Shown here one piece after another: positions 12,768-23,900 of a stretch of DNA of 64,000 nucleotides. The DNA is from Emydura subglobosa (lineage: Eukaryota > Chordata > Testudines > Chelidae): NCBI GenBank assembly GCA_007922225.1, contig ML679961.1, positions 6,493,702 through 6,557,701 of the forward strand. Direction: 5' to 3'. Numbering within the stretch: position 1 is the stretch's first letter; each line of letters opens with the position of its first letter. Both the position numbers and the translations under genes were made by a program. A model generated the notes under the pieces. It had not been told where the DNA came from. It saw only the letters and a program-made list of their open reading frames with translations, and did no database searches.

Positions 12768-13058
12768 TGTCTTCTTCCTGTCCCAGCTATGGACCGGCTA
12801 CAGACCTTCCCTCTTAGCCTGGGGGACGTGTTCATCATAAGAGCCTTCAATACACTGCCAGGTCTGGCTGAGGTTCATTTAAACAAGGTATTTTACCCAG
12901 TGCCCCCAGTGGCTGACCTGTATAAAACAGTTTAGCATTCTATGACAACTCCCCTTTCCAGTTCTATATTCCTGCCATTTACACTATCACGCTGTCTTTG
13001 AAGATCAGTATGTATCAGTCTAAGCATCTCTGAATCATACTGATTTTCTAATTACACA
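12768..13058 (-). repeat. 3' LTR of the Gypsy remnant
   Basis: On the minus strand it begins TGTGTAATTAG and ends AGAAGACA. Its shared block with the 5' LTR includes CTGCCAGGTCTGGCTGAGG (plus strand). The TG start was chosen by comparison with the other LTR. The left edge could be off by tens of bases. Confidence 0.6.
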
Positions 13059-13453
13059 ACCCAAACGTGTAACGAATTTGTCATCTGGCTGTCCATTAGC
13101 TGTCATCTGACTGTGGTCAGTCTAGAATCTTTGAGTCATCATCTTCTTTTAGTTCTGCATCCGCCAGCTGTAGAATTTGCTCTGACAATTGTCCTGTCTG
13201 AGGCACAAACTGCAGATGTTGATGGTTTCTGTTGAACTCTCTGCTGTTGGTCTCAGTCGCATACAGTCTGAGTGCTGATTTTTTCCCCCCAAAGCTGGGA
13301 GTTGTCTGTCCCTTTTCTCCATGCAACTTGACATGAACAAGGTCACCACGTTCTAGACCAGGCAGTTCTCTAACTGAGTGATGTCTGTTTTAAAAGTGTT
13401 CATAAGCTTTTTTAGCCTTTTTTATCTGATTTAGCAACTCTCTTTGTGTCTGG

Positions 13454-13906
13454 CTACTTTGGAAATAAGTTATTTGCAAAAGTTGGAACAGTTGTTCTGA
13501 GTTGTCTTCCCATCAGTAGTTGTGCTGGACTATATCCAGCGGTTGCTATTGGTGTTGATCTGTAAGTCAGAAAAGCAAGGAATGGATCTTCCTCTTGTAG
13601 GATTTTCTTGGCTGTCTGTACAGCGCTCTCAGCCTCTGCATTCACTTGTGGGTAATGTGGGCTGTTACGAATATGATCAAAATCATATTTCATTCAGAAG
13701 ACTTAAATTCTGCTGCAGTAAATTGTGCTCTGTTGTTGTTCTGGAACGCTGAAGTAAGCAAGAGTGCATTTCAGTGTCTCGATAACACTGCAACATGTTA
13801 CATCTTTCAAATACATTCTTTCTATATAGCTGGAAAAAAATAGTCCACTATGACCAGGTAATGGTGTCCTCTGAATTTGCATGAGTCTGCAGCTAGGCTC
13901 TTCCAA
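13454..13906 (-). pseudogene. Gypsy integrase C-terminal remnant
   Basis: Two frames cover YIERMYLKDVTCCSVIETLK (13906-13703) and then [20 protein letters not shown] and [16 protein letters not shown] (13693-13454). These match the end of the integrase core (HYPQxNGxxE block) and the linker after it. There is a frameshift between the two. The N-terminal zinc-binding part is absent. Confidence 0.8.
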
Positions 13907-13967
13907 GGTTTCTCTGGTAGGAAAGTTTGTACACTGTACGGTTCAGCATTGTCTCTTTTAACTTGAT

Positions 13968-14318
13968 TTATGCTGGATCTCTTCTCAAAAGTCCAATACC
14001 ATCAAATCCTCCGCTGAGTTCTTTCACTTTTCTCACTAGACCCATCATGGCTGCCACGTTGTGGCTGAGAAGGTTGCTGGTCTTTGACCCTTTGATCACA
14101 CGCCCTCTGAATGCAAAGCTTTTGTGTTTGTAAGTTGTTTTTGTGGTGACTGGTCCCATGCAGTTTAGAATCCCTCCAGGGCTACTCAGAGCTGAGTCAG
14201 GTAACTTCAGCTCTGAGAGGGGTTGAAGGTGATTGTAAGTCCCTTCTGAGATGACTGTGACCTCAGCTCCTGGGTCAGTTTTAAAGTCCGTAGTCTTGCC
14301 ATGAATATTCAGTTTCAC
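13968..14318 (-). pseudogene. Gypsy aspartic protease remnant
   Basis: A 116-codon open frame. LNIHGKTTDFKTDPGAEVTVIS aligns with the active-site loop of retropepsins, but the catalytic D(S/T)G triad reads DPG, so the protease would be inactive. The frame continues to GRVIKGSKTSNLLS and AAMMGLVRKV, typical of the protease-RT linker. Reverse transcriptase should follow but does not. Confidence 0.75.
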
Positions 14319-14509
14319 TGTCTAGGCAGGCTCTGTGTCATCACAGCGACAGATCCCAGACACAATGGCTCTTGAATGTCTTTAATAGGAGTCAACTCCC
14401 TGACTGCTTTGATGCAGCAAACAGCAGCAAAATGTCTATATTTCATGCATTTATTACACCATGTCCTCTGGCTGGACTGCATCATCTCTTGGGATATGAT
14501 TTTTTCCAC
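14315..14509 (-). pseudogene. Gypsy gag zinc-knuckle region
   Basis: The frame contains CNKCMKYRHFAAVC, an exact CX2CX4HX4C zinc knuckle, which is the nucleic-acid-binding end of a retroelement gag. It is separated from the main gag block by about 125 bases in which the frame is lost. Confidence 0.75.
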
Positions 14510-14633
14510 ACTGTGTGCAAATAGGCAGGAATTTGTGCCCCAGCCTGGGAGGTCTCTCTCCTTGATTCAGGGATTTTATAATGCCTTTTAACACTCAAGT
14601 GCCTGTTTAATTTCTAAGCAAGTTTCAGGTTTT

Positions 14634-15128
14634 TCAAGTTTGTCGAGTTGTTGTAGACTTTGCTCTCTGTATAGCTGTAGCTAGGGTTAAATCTCTCTTC
14701 ATTCGTAGCTGCTGTGAAAGGTTTTTATCTGTTAGCCCAATAATCAGCTTGTCTGATATTTTCATGTTTTCATTCCCAAAATCACAGTTTTCAGCCAGTG
14801 TACGCAGAGCTCCTATAAACCAGTCATCATTTCCCTCTGGTTCTTGAATTCTCTGGCAGAAACATGCTTTTTCATAAACCACATTTCTCTGAGCTATAAA
14901 GTATGCATCAAACATAGCCAGAGTCCTTTCGTAGTCATCTTTGTGACGGTCTTCAGTTAAGTCAAAGGATTTAAAGATAAACTTTGGCCGCCCCCCTATA
15001 GCACAAATTAAAGAAGATACCTGTGTATCTCCAGTTTGTTTGTGGAGCTTGTTTGCAATGTGAAATCTTTCAAAATATTGCTTCCAGTCTGTCCATTGTG
15101 GAAGTTTGTCAGTGCTGAAGTTCTCCAT
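14634..15128 (-). pseudogene. Gypsy gag fragment
   Basis: An open frame on the minus strand runs from 15233 to 14634 (199 codons). From MENFSTDKLPQWTDW onward it looks like a metazoan Ty3/Gypsy gag, with KSFDLTEDRHKDDYERTL, YEKACFCQRIQEPEG and AENCDFG as typical phrases. The first 35 codons, upstream of 15128, are GC-rich and proline/glycine-rich. They start beside a GGTGGCGTACTGAGGGG motif that resembles a hAT terminus, so that part of the frame is probably foreign. Confidence 0.82.
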
Positions 15129-15289
15129 GGCACTGAAGCGGTGGCGTACTGAGGGGGTAACGGGAGGGCCATGCCCTTGGGTGCCGGCCTGTGGGGGGCT
15201 GGCCAGGCCCTCCTCAGAGGAGCCGCCATCCACTGCTGCAGGTGGCCAGGGCCCTGTGGCCGTGCTGACCCCAGGTCAGGTCTGCCAGT

Positions 15290-15377
15290 GTAGTATCGAT
15301 AATTAGGACCTATCAGATTTTGAGACCATTCCAGACTTAGGTCCCAAAGTCTGATAGGTCCAGGTTATTGGTACTAC
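15290..15377. repeat. 38-bp inverted repeat (hairpin) in the Gypsy leader
   Basis: Arms 15290-15327 and 15340-15377 are reverse complements with about six mismatches, around a 12-base loop. Core words are ACCTATCAGA and TCTGATAGGT. It lies between the gag start and the primer-binding-like site, in GC-rich sequence that does not look like the rest of the element. It could be a foldback MITE. Confidence 0.8.
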
Positions 15378-15642
15378 ATCAGCGGCCAAGGGCTTCCACT
15401 GTAGGGGGAGCAAGGGTCCTCCTGGCCCCTCCACCCCCCCAGGCTTGGCGCAATGAGGGAGCCGCAGGGACCAGAGCCCACATCACACCCCCTCCTCCCT
15501 CTGACTGTCCCCATCACTCCTGCTCCCAGGCACACCCACCACACCCACAGCACAGGGTTGTGGGAAAGCAGGAAACAGCCCACAGACACACACGCCCCCT
15601 GTGGGGCGCCACTACCGCCAATGGGGGGAGAGTTCTTAGTTT
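15378..15642. other. GC-rich filler between hairpin and primer-binding-like site
   Basis: C-rich, low-complexity sequence with CCCCCC and CACACC runs and GGGGCGCCACTACC near 15604. No gene is recognised. It may be part of a hAT-like insertion whose one end is the GGTGGCGTACTGAGGGG motif near 15140. Confidence 0.35.
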
Positions 15643-15655
15643 ACTCCTGACACCA

Positions 15656-15835
15656 TGTCATGTACTTCTGTACTAGATATTGCCTGGCTACAGATCTTGC
15701 TTATACACCGCAGATGTGTTCCTCATACGATCCTTTAATACTCTGCCAGGTATGGCTGAGGTTAGCTTAAATTAGTTATTTTATACAGTGCTAGCTAGTA
15801 GCTGAACAGTACGATACACTTTACATTCCATTACA
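15656..15835 (-). repeat. 5' LTR of the Gypsy remnant
   Basis: On the minus strand it begins TGTAATGG and ends ATGACA, directly before the primer-binding-like TGGTGTCAGGAGT. It shares blocks with the repeat at 12768-13058, best around GCCAGGTATGGCTGAGGTT. It is about 110 bp shorter than the partner, so one copy has lost or gained sequence. Confidence 0.65.
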
Positions 15836-16609
15836 CTAAATGGAGCTTGCAATATTTGCAGGTACCACACAGCGGGCCAGAATTTGAAACTGTGTCTCTA
15901 TTTGTTCTTCTAAGATTAGACCCTTACAACAGTAAACAGTTCCACCTGCTCAATGCACATACAGCCCTGGTGTTGTTCCGAGTCCCAGCTGCTCCCACAT
16001 GCACTGACATCACATGGACTGACTCTTAAAGGCAAATGTATAGCTCGCCATCCCTTCAGGAATTCCCTCAGCATAGGTCAGCCTTCTCTGGCCTACCTCA
16101 CCGGGTTTTCCTTTGGGAACCAGAGGCCAGTAATATTTGTGGCTACAGCATCTCCGAATTGCTGGTCAGAAGTGAAACGCTGATCTTTCCACATGAGATT
16201 TGCCATTGATTTCACTCTAGCCAGGCTTGCACCCCAGCACTTTGAAACAACCAATAAAGAGGCTGCCCCGGCACATGCTCAGTAGGGCTTTAGGAGGCCA
16301 CAGTGCTGTCTTGATACCTGTGCAGTGAAGACTTGGTCGATAGAGCTTGTGATTGCATACATTGTTATGAAGGCCCAGAGCTCTGAGTTAGGCAGCTTTA
16401 CGGGACCCCGGTGCCACGTCTGACAGGCTGGAAAGTGGGATTTTAGTTCAGTGGAACAATTAGGAATCTCACTGTTTCCAGTCCTTCCCGCACCCTCCAA
16501 CACACACACGCAGGTGCATACACATCCACACACACACAACACCCGTTAGAGGAAACAGGCTGGACACCATTTCATAGTCACTTTGGGAGACAGCATGCCC
16601 AGCGAACTG
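15836..16609. other. Intergenic, no gene recognised
   Basis: Nothing beyond a CA-rich stretch at 16500-16542. Confidence 0.45.
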
Positions 16610-16765
16610 TGTTAGCAAATCTGGACTCTATCCCTGGTTTAGCCACTGAACTGCTGCGTGACCTTGGGCAAGTCCCATCTGCCGTGCCTCAGTGTCCCCA
16701 TCTAGATCACTAAGAGTACTTTCCTTTGAGATCTATGACTGAGAAATGCTATAGGAGAGCAGCAT
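16610..16765 (+). mobile_element. tRNA-derived SINE, partial
   Basis: GACCTTGGGCAAGTCCCATC, GCCTCAGTGTCCCCATCTAG and TTGAGATCTATGACTGAGAA match the body of the turtle tRNA SINE. The 5' tRNA part is weak and the tail missing. Confidence 0.75.
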
Positions 16766-16979
16766 TACCATTGCGTCTAAACCTCCAGATCCAAGAAACT
16801 TAGAATGCAGAAGCAATAAGCCCCCTCAAAATGATAATGGGTAATATGAGCTCAAGGAACATCTGCCCTGATAATGACATAATATGGGCTCTAAGCGTGT
16901 TGTTGATGGTGGACCTCATGTCTCGCAGTACATCTCAGAGGCCTTGATGCAGGAAAGCATCCTTATAGGGCGTACATCC

Positions 16980-17078
16980 TGGTGAAGTCATTGGGACTTT
17001 ACATATGCTTAAGTGCTGGAAAAGGATGAATTTAAGCACATCCTTTAGTGCTTTCTTGAACTAGGCAATGATCAGACC
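16980..17078. repeat. Partial AAGCAC-type repeat
   Basis: GAAGTCATTGGGACTTTACA, ATGCTTAAGTGCTGG and TTTAAGCACATCC, TTAGTGCTTTCTTGA are words of the palindromic family at 18450-18535. Confidence 0.6.
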
Positions 17079-18449
17079 CTTTAAGATTATAGTAATATAA
17101 TTCAGTTCCAAGTGGTCTAGGCCCAGAGACTAATCCAAGGGATAATAAGAAAAAGATCAATACAATTAGAATTCTTATTTGCAGCTGCCAAGCGAAACTG
17201 GCTAAGCCTGAAGGACAAGGAGGACGTTAAAACAAAACAAAAACACAAGGAAAGTCAGAAAACTAGGGTACCTTCCTGTTGCTTTGGCAACATTGAAAAA
17301 ATGAAGAGGCTACGGGGAGTTTTCATTTAGTCACACGTTGTGTTAATTTGATAGAAACGCTCGTTACATTATTCAGTGCTAAAGTTAAGGAAGCGTTAAC
17401 AGTACAAAATGAAATTCCCCTTTCACAGGTGTGTCCTGATGTATGTATCAATCTGTTTTTATGTTCTTTGTTTCATTTTTGGTTGGTAGCACTTTGTCTA
17501 ATAAAGTCTCGATTGACAGATGAATTTCTCCTGGACTGTAAATTGCCATCAGAAGTATGCTGAGTACAAACTATTTCAGGCCTTTCTTTTGCAGTTTAGA
17601 ACCTCCAATATTTCCCTAGGCGTGTGTGTGATTATTACATACGGGTGAAATTCATCCCAGGGGAGAGAATTTGCCCATAGCCCTTAAAATCCCAGGCTAC
17701 AGACTCAAGAGGTCCATTGGGTCTTGAGCAGGCATGTGCACAGAGATGAATTTTCCCCCCATTTCCCTAAATACAGCCATCTTTCTTAACAGCAAATGAC
17801 AGGAAATCCGCTGAATCACTAGCAAAGAATGATACTGCAGTTTTCTAGCTTCAAAACTCTTTGGTAATTGGGCACAGCAAATATGCTGATCAGCCAGGGA
17901 CAAGATGTCTGAAGAGCCCATCCGACACTCTCCTTCTTTGGACTTTGCTTGCAAGCTGAGTCTTTGAATCCTCCTCCCAATTCTCAGTTCTTGCTACCAT
18001 CCAGTTCGTCCTTCCAGGCAGCTGGGATCAAAGAGATTCAGCACCGCTGCTCCCCACGCAGACTCGAAAGGCCAACACTGAAACAATGGGAAAGGGCAAA
18101 CAATTGGGTCGATCTTTGAGAAAATTAAACCACAGCACTAAACATTATTCCAATCCTCAGAGAAGGGGCAGGCAGGCGTGGGGGGGCTGGTTTTATTCAA
18201 GGAGCACCAGCAGAGTTATTATGAAGAGCAAGGACACAATTTAACCGGAGCTTCCATTTCTGCAGTGGCGGGGAAGAACACCTAGGCCCCAAGCGACACC
18301 TGCCAGCCCGCAATCCCTGCATCCTCAGCAGAGATGGTTTAATCCACTCATCTCCTTCACCCTTCAGCTGCTGATTTCCAGAGCGTGACAGCTCCTGCCT
18401 TGCTCCCCGCAGGGCCCCTCCCAGTTTGCTAGTCTTCCAGTAGGCCCCG
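17079..18449. other. Intergenic, no gene recognised
   Basis: AT-rich to about 18 kb, then GC-richer. No family recognised. Confidence 0.45.
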
Positions 18450-18535
18450 ATTCAGCAAAGCACTCAAGCACACCAAATCAATGGGTCTCGAGCATGTGCT
18501 TAAACTTAACCATGTGCTTAAGCACTTTGCTGAAT
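18450..18535. repeat. Palindromic AAGCAC-type amniote repeat
   Basis: Arms 18450-18471 and 18514-18535 (ATTCAGCAAAG...AAGCAC) are inverted with three mismatches. The middle has AAATCAATGGG. Related, partial copies are at about 16980-17075 and 36560-36615. The family is widespread in reptiles and birds; class uncertain. Confidence 0.75.
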
Positions 18536-20699
18536 AGGAAGAGTTTGCTCTAGGTTCGAGGCGATGCGTCCCTCTCCAGTGCGTAGGCAGCCGCATGCTG
18601 TCCCCTAGCCTCTCTCTGTTGCTAGCCCACCCCGCTCGCCCATCTCTTCAGTTCTTCACACACCCCTTCCAGGATCTCCCCACGTGACTTCTCCCCACCC
18701 CTGCTAGCTTCCAGACTGGGGCAGTTCAGGAACCAGCAGCAAGGAGAAACCAGGTCACAGCAGAAGGGAAGGCCCAAGGAAAAGAGAGGGGTTTCCCCGC
18801 GAGGCGAGGGGGTGGATAGAGTCAGGACTGGATCCTCCAAAGACCCGTCTAGCAGCCACAAACCCATCTCTTCTCCTCCGGCACAACGCTCTCCGATGGT
18901 TCGGATAGTGGCACAGGGCTGGGAATTAGCCAGGCCCCGAAGGGTTCAAGCGATTCCTGCAGCCAGCCCCAGAGCATGGTTCATTTAACAAGGAGCAAAG
19001 TTGACCAGGGAGCGCCTGGGCCAGGAAGGCCTGACACAATCTCTTAAAACTCCTGCTGCCATCCTGAAATTGTCCCACTGTCCTCCTCTATGGCATTTCG
19101 TGCCAGCCCCCTCCCAGAAACCGGAGCGCCAGGCTGTGAGTTCCAAGCCAAGGGTAGCGCCGACGGCCTGAATGTCTACACAGCCATTTGTATTCCCGCA
19201 GCCCACGCCCTGGGAGCCTGAGTCAGCTGCAGTGTCTGGTGGCCTCTGTGCGCTTCAGTCAATCCCACTGCACAGATGGGCAAAAGCAAGCCTCTCCCTG
19301 GAAGGCAGATGCTGCGTATGAGCTGAGCTTCAATGGGAAAAAGAAACAACACGTGGCTGTGGCAGCTTTTTAGTCACTTTGATCACGCACGGGGCCAGCG
19401 GCGTCATCCTACGATTTCAGGGACCGCGTCGCAAAATCCAATGATGTGGTGAGCCAGTCTAGCCAGACGACCGTTACGCCCTTCTCTGGGTACCAGGAAA
19501 ATCGTTGCCTCCATCATTAAAACCAGAGCTGGCCAAGGACTGTGCTTATTTGTGGCCACAATAATCCGGGCAGCTTGCAGCGTGGCAAAGGTCCACATGT
19601 CCCTCTGCTCTGGCCTCAGACTTAGGGTCTCGCTCATCTCCGTTCAGTGAGCGCTCTCTTTTTCCGCTGCATTGAGCACGAAGGGAAAAAAAATGCCTTC
19701 TCCACACCCCCTCACCTCCATTTTACTTGGGCTTCTATGGGAGCCCATCTCCATCATCGGGTTTGGATTCCGTTTCAGCTAGCACGCATGCAAAACGAAG
19801 GTCTTATAAATCAGAAGCTGTCCCGCTCTGTCACATTTACAACCCCCGGGCCTCCCTGCCCGCAGATGCAATTTCTGATGAAGCTGTGCGATCACAGAAG
19901 GCAAAACGGAATCCAGTTTATTAGGAACATAAAACATACTCCTGAGGCGTGACTATCGGGTTTGCATGGGCCCAGTCCTGCTTCTTGGAAACTTCTGCTA
20001 AGGGCCCAGGAGCAGGGCCCATTTAACCCTTCCCTGCGCAGCCACAGAAATAAGGACCTCAAAACCCCAGTGGGCTGTCTGAGCACAGGAGTTACACGGC
20101 AAAAGTGGGGGGGGTTTGGCCTTGTCTTGACATAAAGAATGTGCGTTGTTTACCTCATGGTAAGTGCCGTCCTGAGGTACAAACACAGCACTGACAACGG
20201 CCCTATGGCCCCTGCAAGTTTACCTACAGTGCCTGCTCTGCACGGTGTGTTTACCTCAGGACAGCTCACTCCAAGATGACAAGTTCAACTCTTTTTAGCA
20301 GAGATGACACGGCCTTAGTGAATCTCACCCCCTCCCCTCTCCATTTCCTGCCAAGCTACAGCAAGCAATTGCATCAAACTGATCTCAAGCCATCATCAGA
20401 CAAACAAAGCAGGGTTTGTATGTTGGGGTTGGCTGGAACGGCTGGAGCGAAGTCCCCTGCGCCTTCCAAGTGTAAATACATGCATGGCCCTTTCTCTATG
20501 GAGGTAGCGTGGCGTTGCCCAAAGCCCAGGGATAGACACATACCGTCCAGAGTCCACTTATCTCAGCCCAGGCTAAATCCTTGCCCACGAGCTGTCCAGT
20601 GCACTCAGGGGTTAGAGCCAGTATTAAAATACATCTTTCCACAGTGAAAAACATGGAAGATCCGCCAAGAACCTCAGCTGCGAGGAAAGACGAGAGAGA
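18536..20699. other. Intergenic, no gene recognised
   Basis: Only short frames with no resemblance to known proteins. Confidence 0.45.
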
Positions 20700-20900
20700 A
20701 AGGTCTAGTGGTTAAGGTACTAGACTGGGACTCAGGAGATCTCGGTTCGGCGCCTGTCTCTCGCCAGACTCGCTGTGTGGTCTGGAGCAAGTCGCTACAT
20801 CACTCTCTGCCTCAGTTTCCCATCTGTAAAAAAGAGAATGATTCATACCCTCTTTGGGGCCGGGCCTGTCTCTTACAATATTTAGTAGAATGGGGCCATG
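20700..20900 (+). mobile_element. tRNA-derived SINE
   Basis: The tRNA-like head GTGGTTAAGGTACTAGACTG gives an A-box-like region, and GGTTCGGCGCC a B-box-like one. The body has GCCTCAGTTTCCCATCTGTA, then TCTTTGGGGCCGGGCCTGTC. No tRNA gene structure beyond the SINE. Confidence 0.85.
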
Positions 20901-23900
20901 ACCCAGCGCACAATTATGCAAATAAAATTAATTTTATAAGGAAGCTTTCGCCCAATCTGCTGAAGTGAACTATTCTGCTTGTGGCCCTTGGTTGTCTCCG
21001 GAGACTCAGCTCTCTAAGGACATCGGTTTGTAGGAGGCAGAGACTGAATCATGGCTGTCCTAAGCGGGAACCACTCCACTACAGTCAGTGGCATTGCACA
21101 CGTTCATGCCCTGTGTGCGGTCCAGTGATGGGTGTCTCCTTACCCCAGCCTGTGGCATATACCGCCCGAGCCGGTGCTGGGAGGCTTCTGGGAGGAGCTG
21201 ATGTCAAGCATTATGGTCTGTGGATTAATTTATGTCCAAAGAGAAACTTGAACCCAAACCATTAGTAAGAAACGGGAATGTCCGAAGCGCTGGCGAGTTC
21301 TCCCACGCTCGTGGGCCGGTCGGGAGCTGTTCCTCACAGCTGGGGAATGGGGGGAAGACAGCGGAGAGGAGTCAAAGGCAACGAACGACTAACGTACCCT
21401 CAAAGGATGTGGAGCTGTATGCCAAAAACGGATTTCTTCCGACTGGCCACGATGAACTTCCTCCTGGGCTGGCTCATTCACGCACTTTGGAGCAAGGGGA
21501 ATAGACGGTGACGGTGGGGGGTGGGGTAGTCTTGAAAACATCAGATGGCCCCTCCGAACTGCACCAGATAGAGCAGAACACACTGACCTGTCCCCTGCCA
21601 TTTCCTGCTGGTAATGTCTTCCCTGGGCAGATTAGTGCGTTCCCCGTTATAAACCAGAGGCTAATCTTCCCTATGCCTGTGGGGATTTAAAAAACACCCT
21701 GTATGATGTAAAACCGACGTGGACTTAGAGCTCCCCCCCAGGCAATTAGAGTTACACTCTTGTAATCTCTGGCGCACTCTTTGTTCTGTGTTTGTACAGC
21801 ACCTGGCACATGGGGCCCCAGTCCATCACAAGACACTACTGTAACACCCATAACACTACAGTACTCGTGAAAGCCCCAATCCTGCTCCACCTGGTGCCCC
21901 CGTACCGAGCCACATTGCTGTCCCTGGGAGCTCCCTGCAGGACTGGGGCCCAGATTCCAACCCTATCTCAGAACTCTTCAGCCCCATGTGTCTGCTGCAG
22001 GAATGTGGGGACTGGCATTTATTCCCTGCTCTGTTATGGCTCAGGTCAGAAGTTGCCCTTGGGCCCGGATTGTCTTTTAAAATACATGACAACTTTACTA
22101 TCGCAGGTTCCAACAGCACTTCTTACTCCACATGGGGCTGCTTTACCGGAGACCCGTGAGTCACAAGAACGGTGGACTCCTGCCAGCCAGCTCGCCTCCA
22201 TGGTCTGCCGCCAGCAAACAGGCACAGTCTCCTTTGGGCAGCACCACGCAGCCCTCTCAGGGTGAAGGTGCTGCTCAGAGCATGCCGCAGGTTAAAACTC
22301 AGCCACACGCAGGGGCACAGGCAGGGTGGGCCTCCAGCTGCTCTCAGAGCTCTGGGGATTTCTCCTAGAACAGCACACGTGCCAATTTTCAAAGCCTACG
22401 CCATAAACAGCACTGCTGTCTGGCAGCCAGTCCCATCTCTGCAGGCTGCTCACCCACATCCCTTTCCACAGGTACATTTCTGTCTCAGGTGCAATTGCAT
22501 GTTTGTTGGTGGGGACCGCAGAACGTGCCAAGAACTCTCGCTGGGAGGCTGCAACATTACACGTCTTATTCTCAGAATCCAGAATGATAACACACAGTAA
22601 TCAAAAACAGAGAGAGACAAAGCAGGCTGCTCCCTAAAGCAGAGAGGCACAACTCCCCCCACCTTGTTCTCGGCTGGCTCTTCGCAGCCTGACTGCGGAA
22701 GAAAGACCTAGATCACACGCTCCCCCACAGGACCCTCTAGCTTACGAGCAGGACCAGAAACTCCTCCCGCAATACACACACTTAAAATGATAGCTTGCAA
22801 TTCCATCCCAGTCCTCGGTATGCAACAACCACAGGCTGGGCTCTCTCGCTTTCTAAGCCCTGACAATCTGTAAATCACCATTAGAAGCTTTTTGGATCCA
22901 TTTAACCCCCAGAACAAGTGTTTTTCCAACTCCCTTCTGGCCGACCCAGGCCTTTCTTTGTGTTTCTTTAGTGTTCCTTGAATAAGGAGATTATAAGGGA
23001 AGTCTAAACTGATAAGAGGCACAATGTTTTTTTCATGGAAATATTTACTTGGAAATTTCTTTAGCGAAAGAACATCCTGCCAGGAGTTGCTCCAGTCTGC
23101 AGTCCCGGAAGGAGATGGGCATCCATTCTCTGGACTGGAAGCCGCTGGCATCAACCGCAGTGAAGTTAAGAGTCCATAACATCCAGCATGCGGGCAGAAA
23201 ATACTAAATGGGCATGAACTCAGAAAAGTGCATCCTGCTGCAGCAGGAGGGCAGTGATCCTCGACAAACAGGGCTCGGGGGCCGGGGACCCAGCCCTGGG
23301 ATGGAGCAACGTTGCAGGAGAGCCAGGGGGGATAGCAGGGAGGGAAACAGACTGGTGTTTGCCATGCAACATGGCCGCAAGGAGAAAAAAGCCATCGTGT
23401 TGCAGGGCTGTCGTCCTTCTCTGCATGGCTGTGAGGGGACTGCCCCTGGGATAGCGCACTCAGCCTCGGGCATCAGGACATTGGTCCTTGACTGGGACCC
23501 TAAAGCTGGTTTAATTGGACATGGGGCTGCTCTGGGGGCTCAGAACCAGTTTAGTGGCTCCAATTGCACCCTCATCCCGGCCCTTGCCATGGCCAGAGAA
23601 AGGTGGTTGCAGCCAGGGCTTCTTTCCACCAACCGATCAGCTGCTGTCCTGGGTCGCTGGCGGATGCCGTCAGGTAGAACAGCCCGTGAGCGGCTCTGAA
23701 AGGCCAGGGGCCCAGCCCAGGATCAAGGGAGCACAACAGTGGTTGAAAGCTGCATCGTCCCCCACCTTCCAGAGCTGGCTGCGTGGTGCGCTCCTGGGCC
23801 ACGGCCAAGCAGCGGTGGGGCCATGTGGCTATAAAGAGGCTTGGGGGTTCAGGCAAGAGCAGCAAGAGCAATCAGGGGCAGGAAGGGTTAAAGGAGTTAG

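Larger units (their letters stand above)
12768..15835 (-). mobile_element. Ty3/Gypsy LTR retrotransposon remnant with both LTRs, most of pol deleted
   Basis: Read on the minus strand, the order is 5' LTR (15835-15656), primer-binding-like TGGTGTCAGGAGT (15655-15643), gag (from 15128), CCHC zinc knuckle (about 14460), aspartic protease (about 14318-13968), integrase C-terminal part (about 13906-13454), and 3' LTR (13058-12768). The two LTRs share a block around TNCTCTGCCAGGTNTGGCTGAGGTT. Reverse transcriptase and RNase H are missing between protease and integrase. The outer edges are estimated, and no clean target duplication is seen (TTTAG against TTTAA). Confidence 0.8.

Noticed and set aside
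20700..20770. tRNA gene
   Set aside because: The tRNA-like head with A and B boxes is followed by the SINE body; it is the promoter of a SINE, not a tRNA gene.
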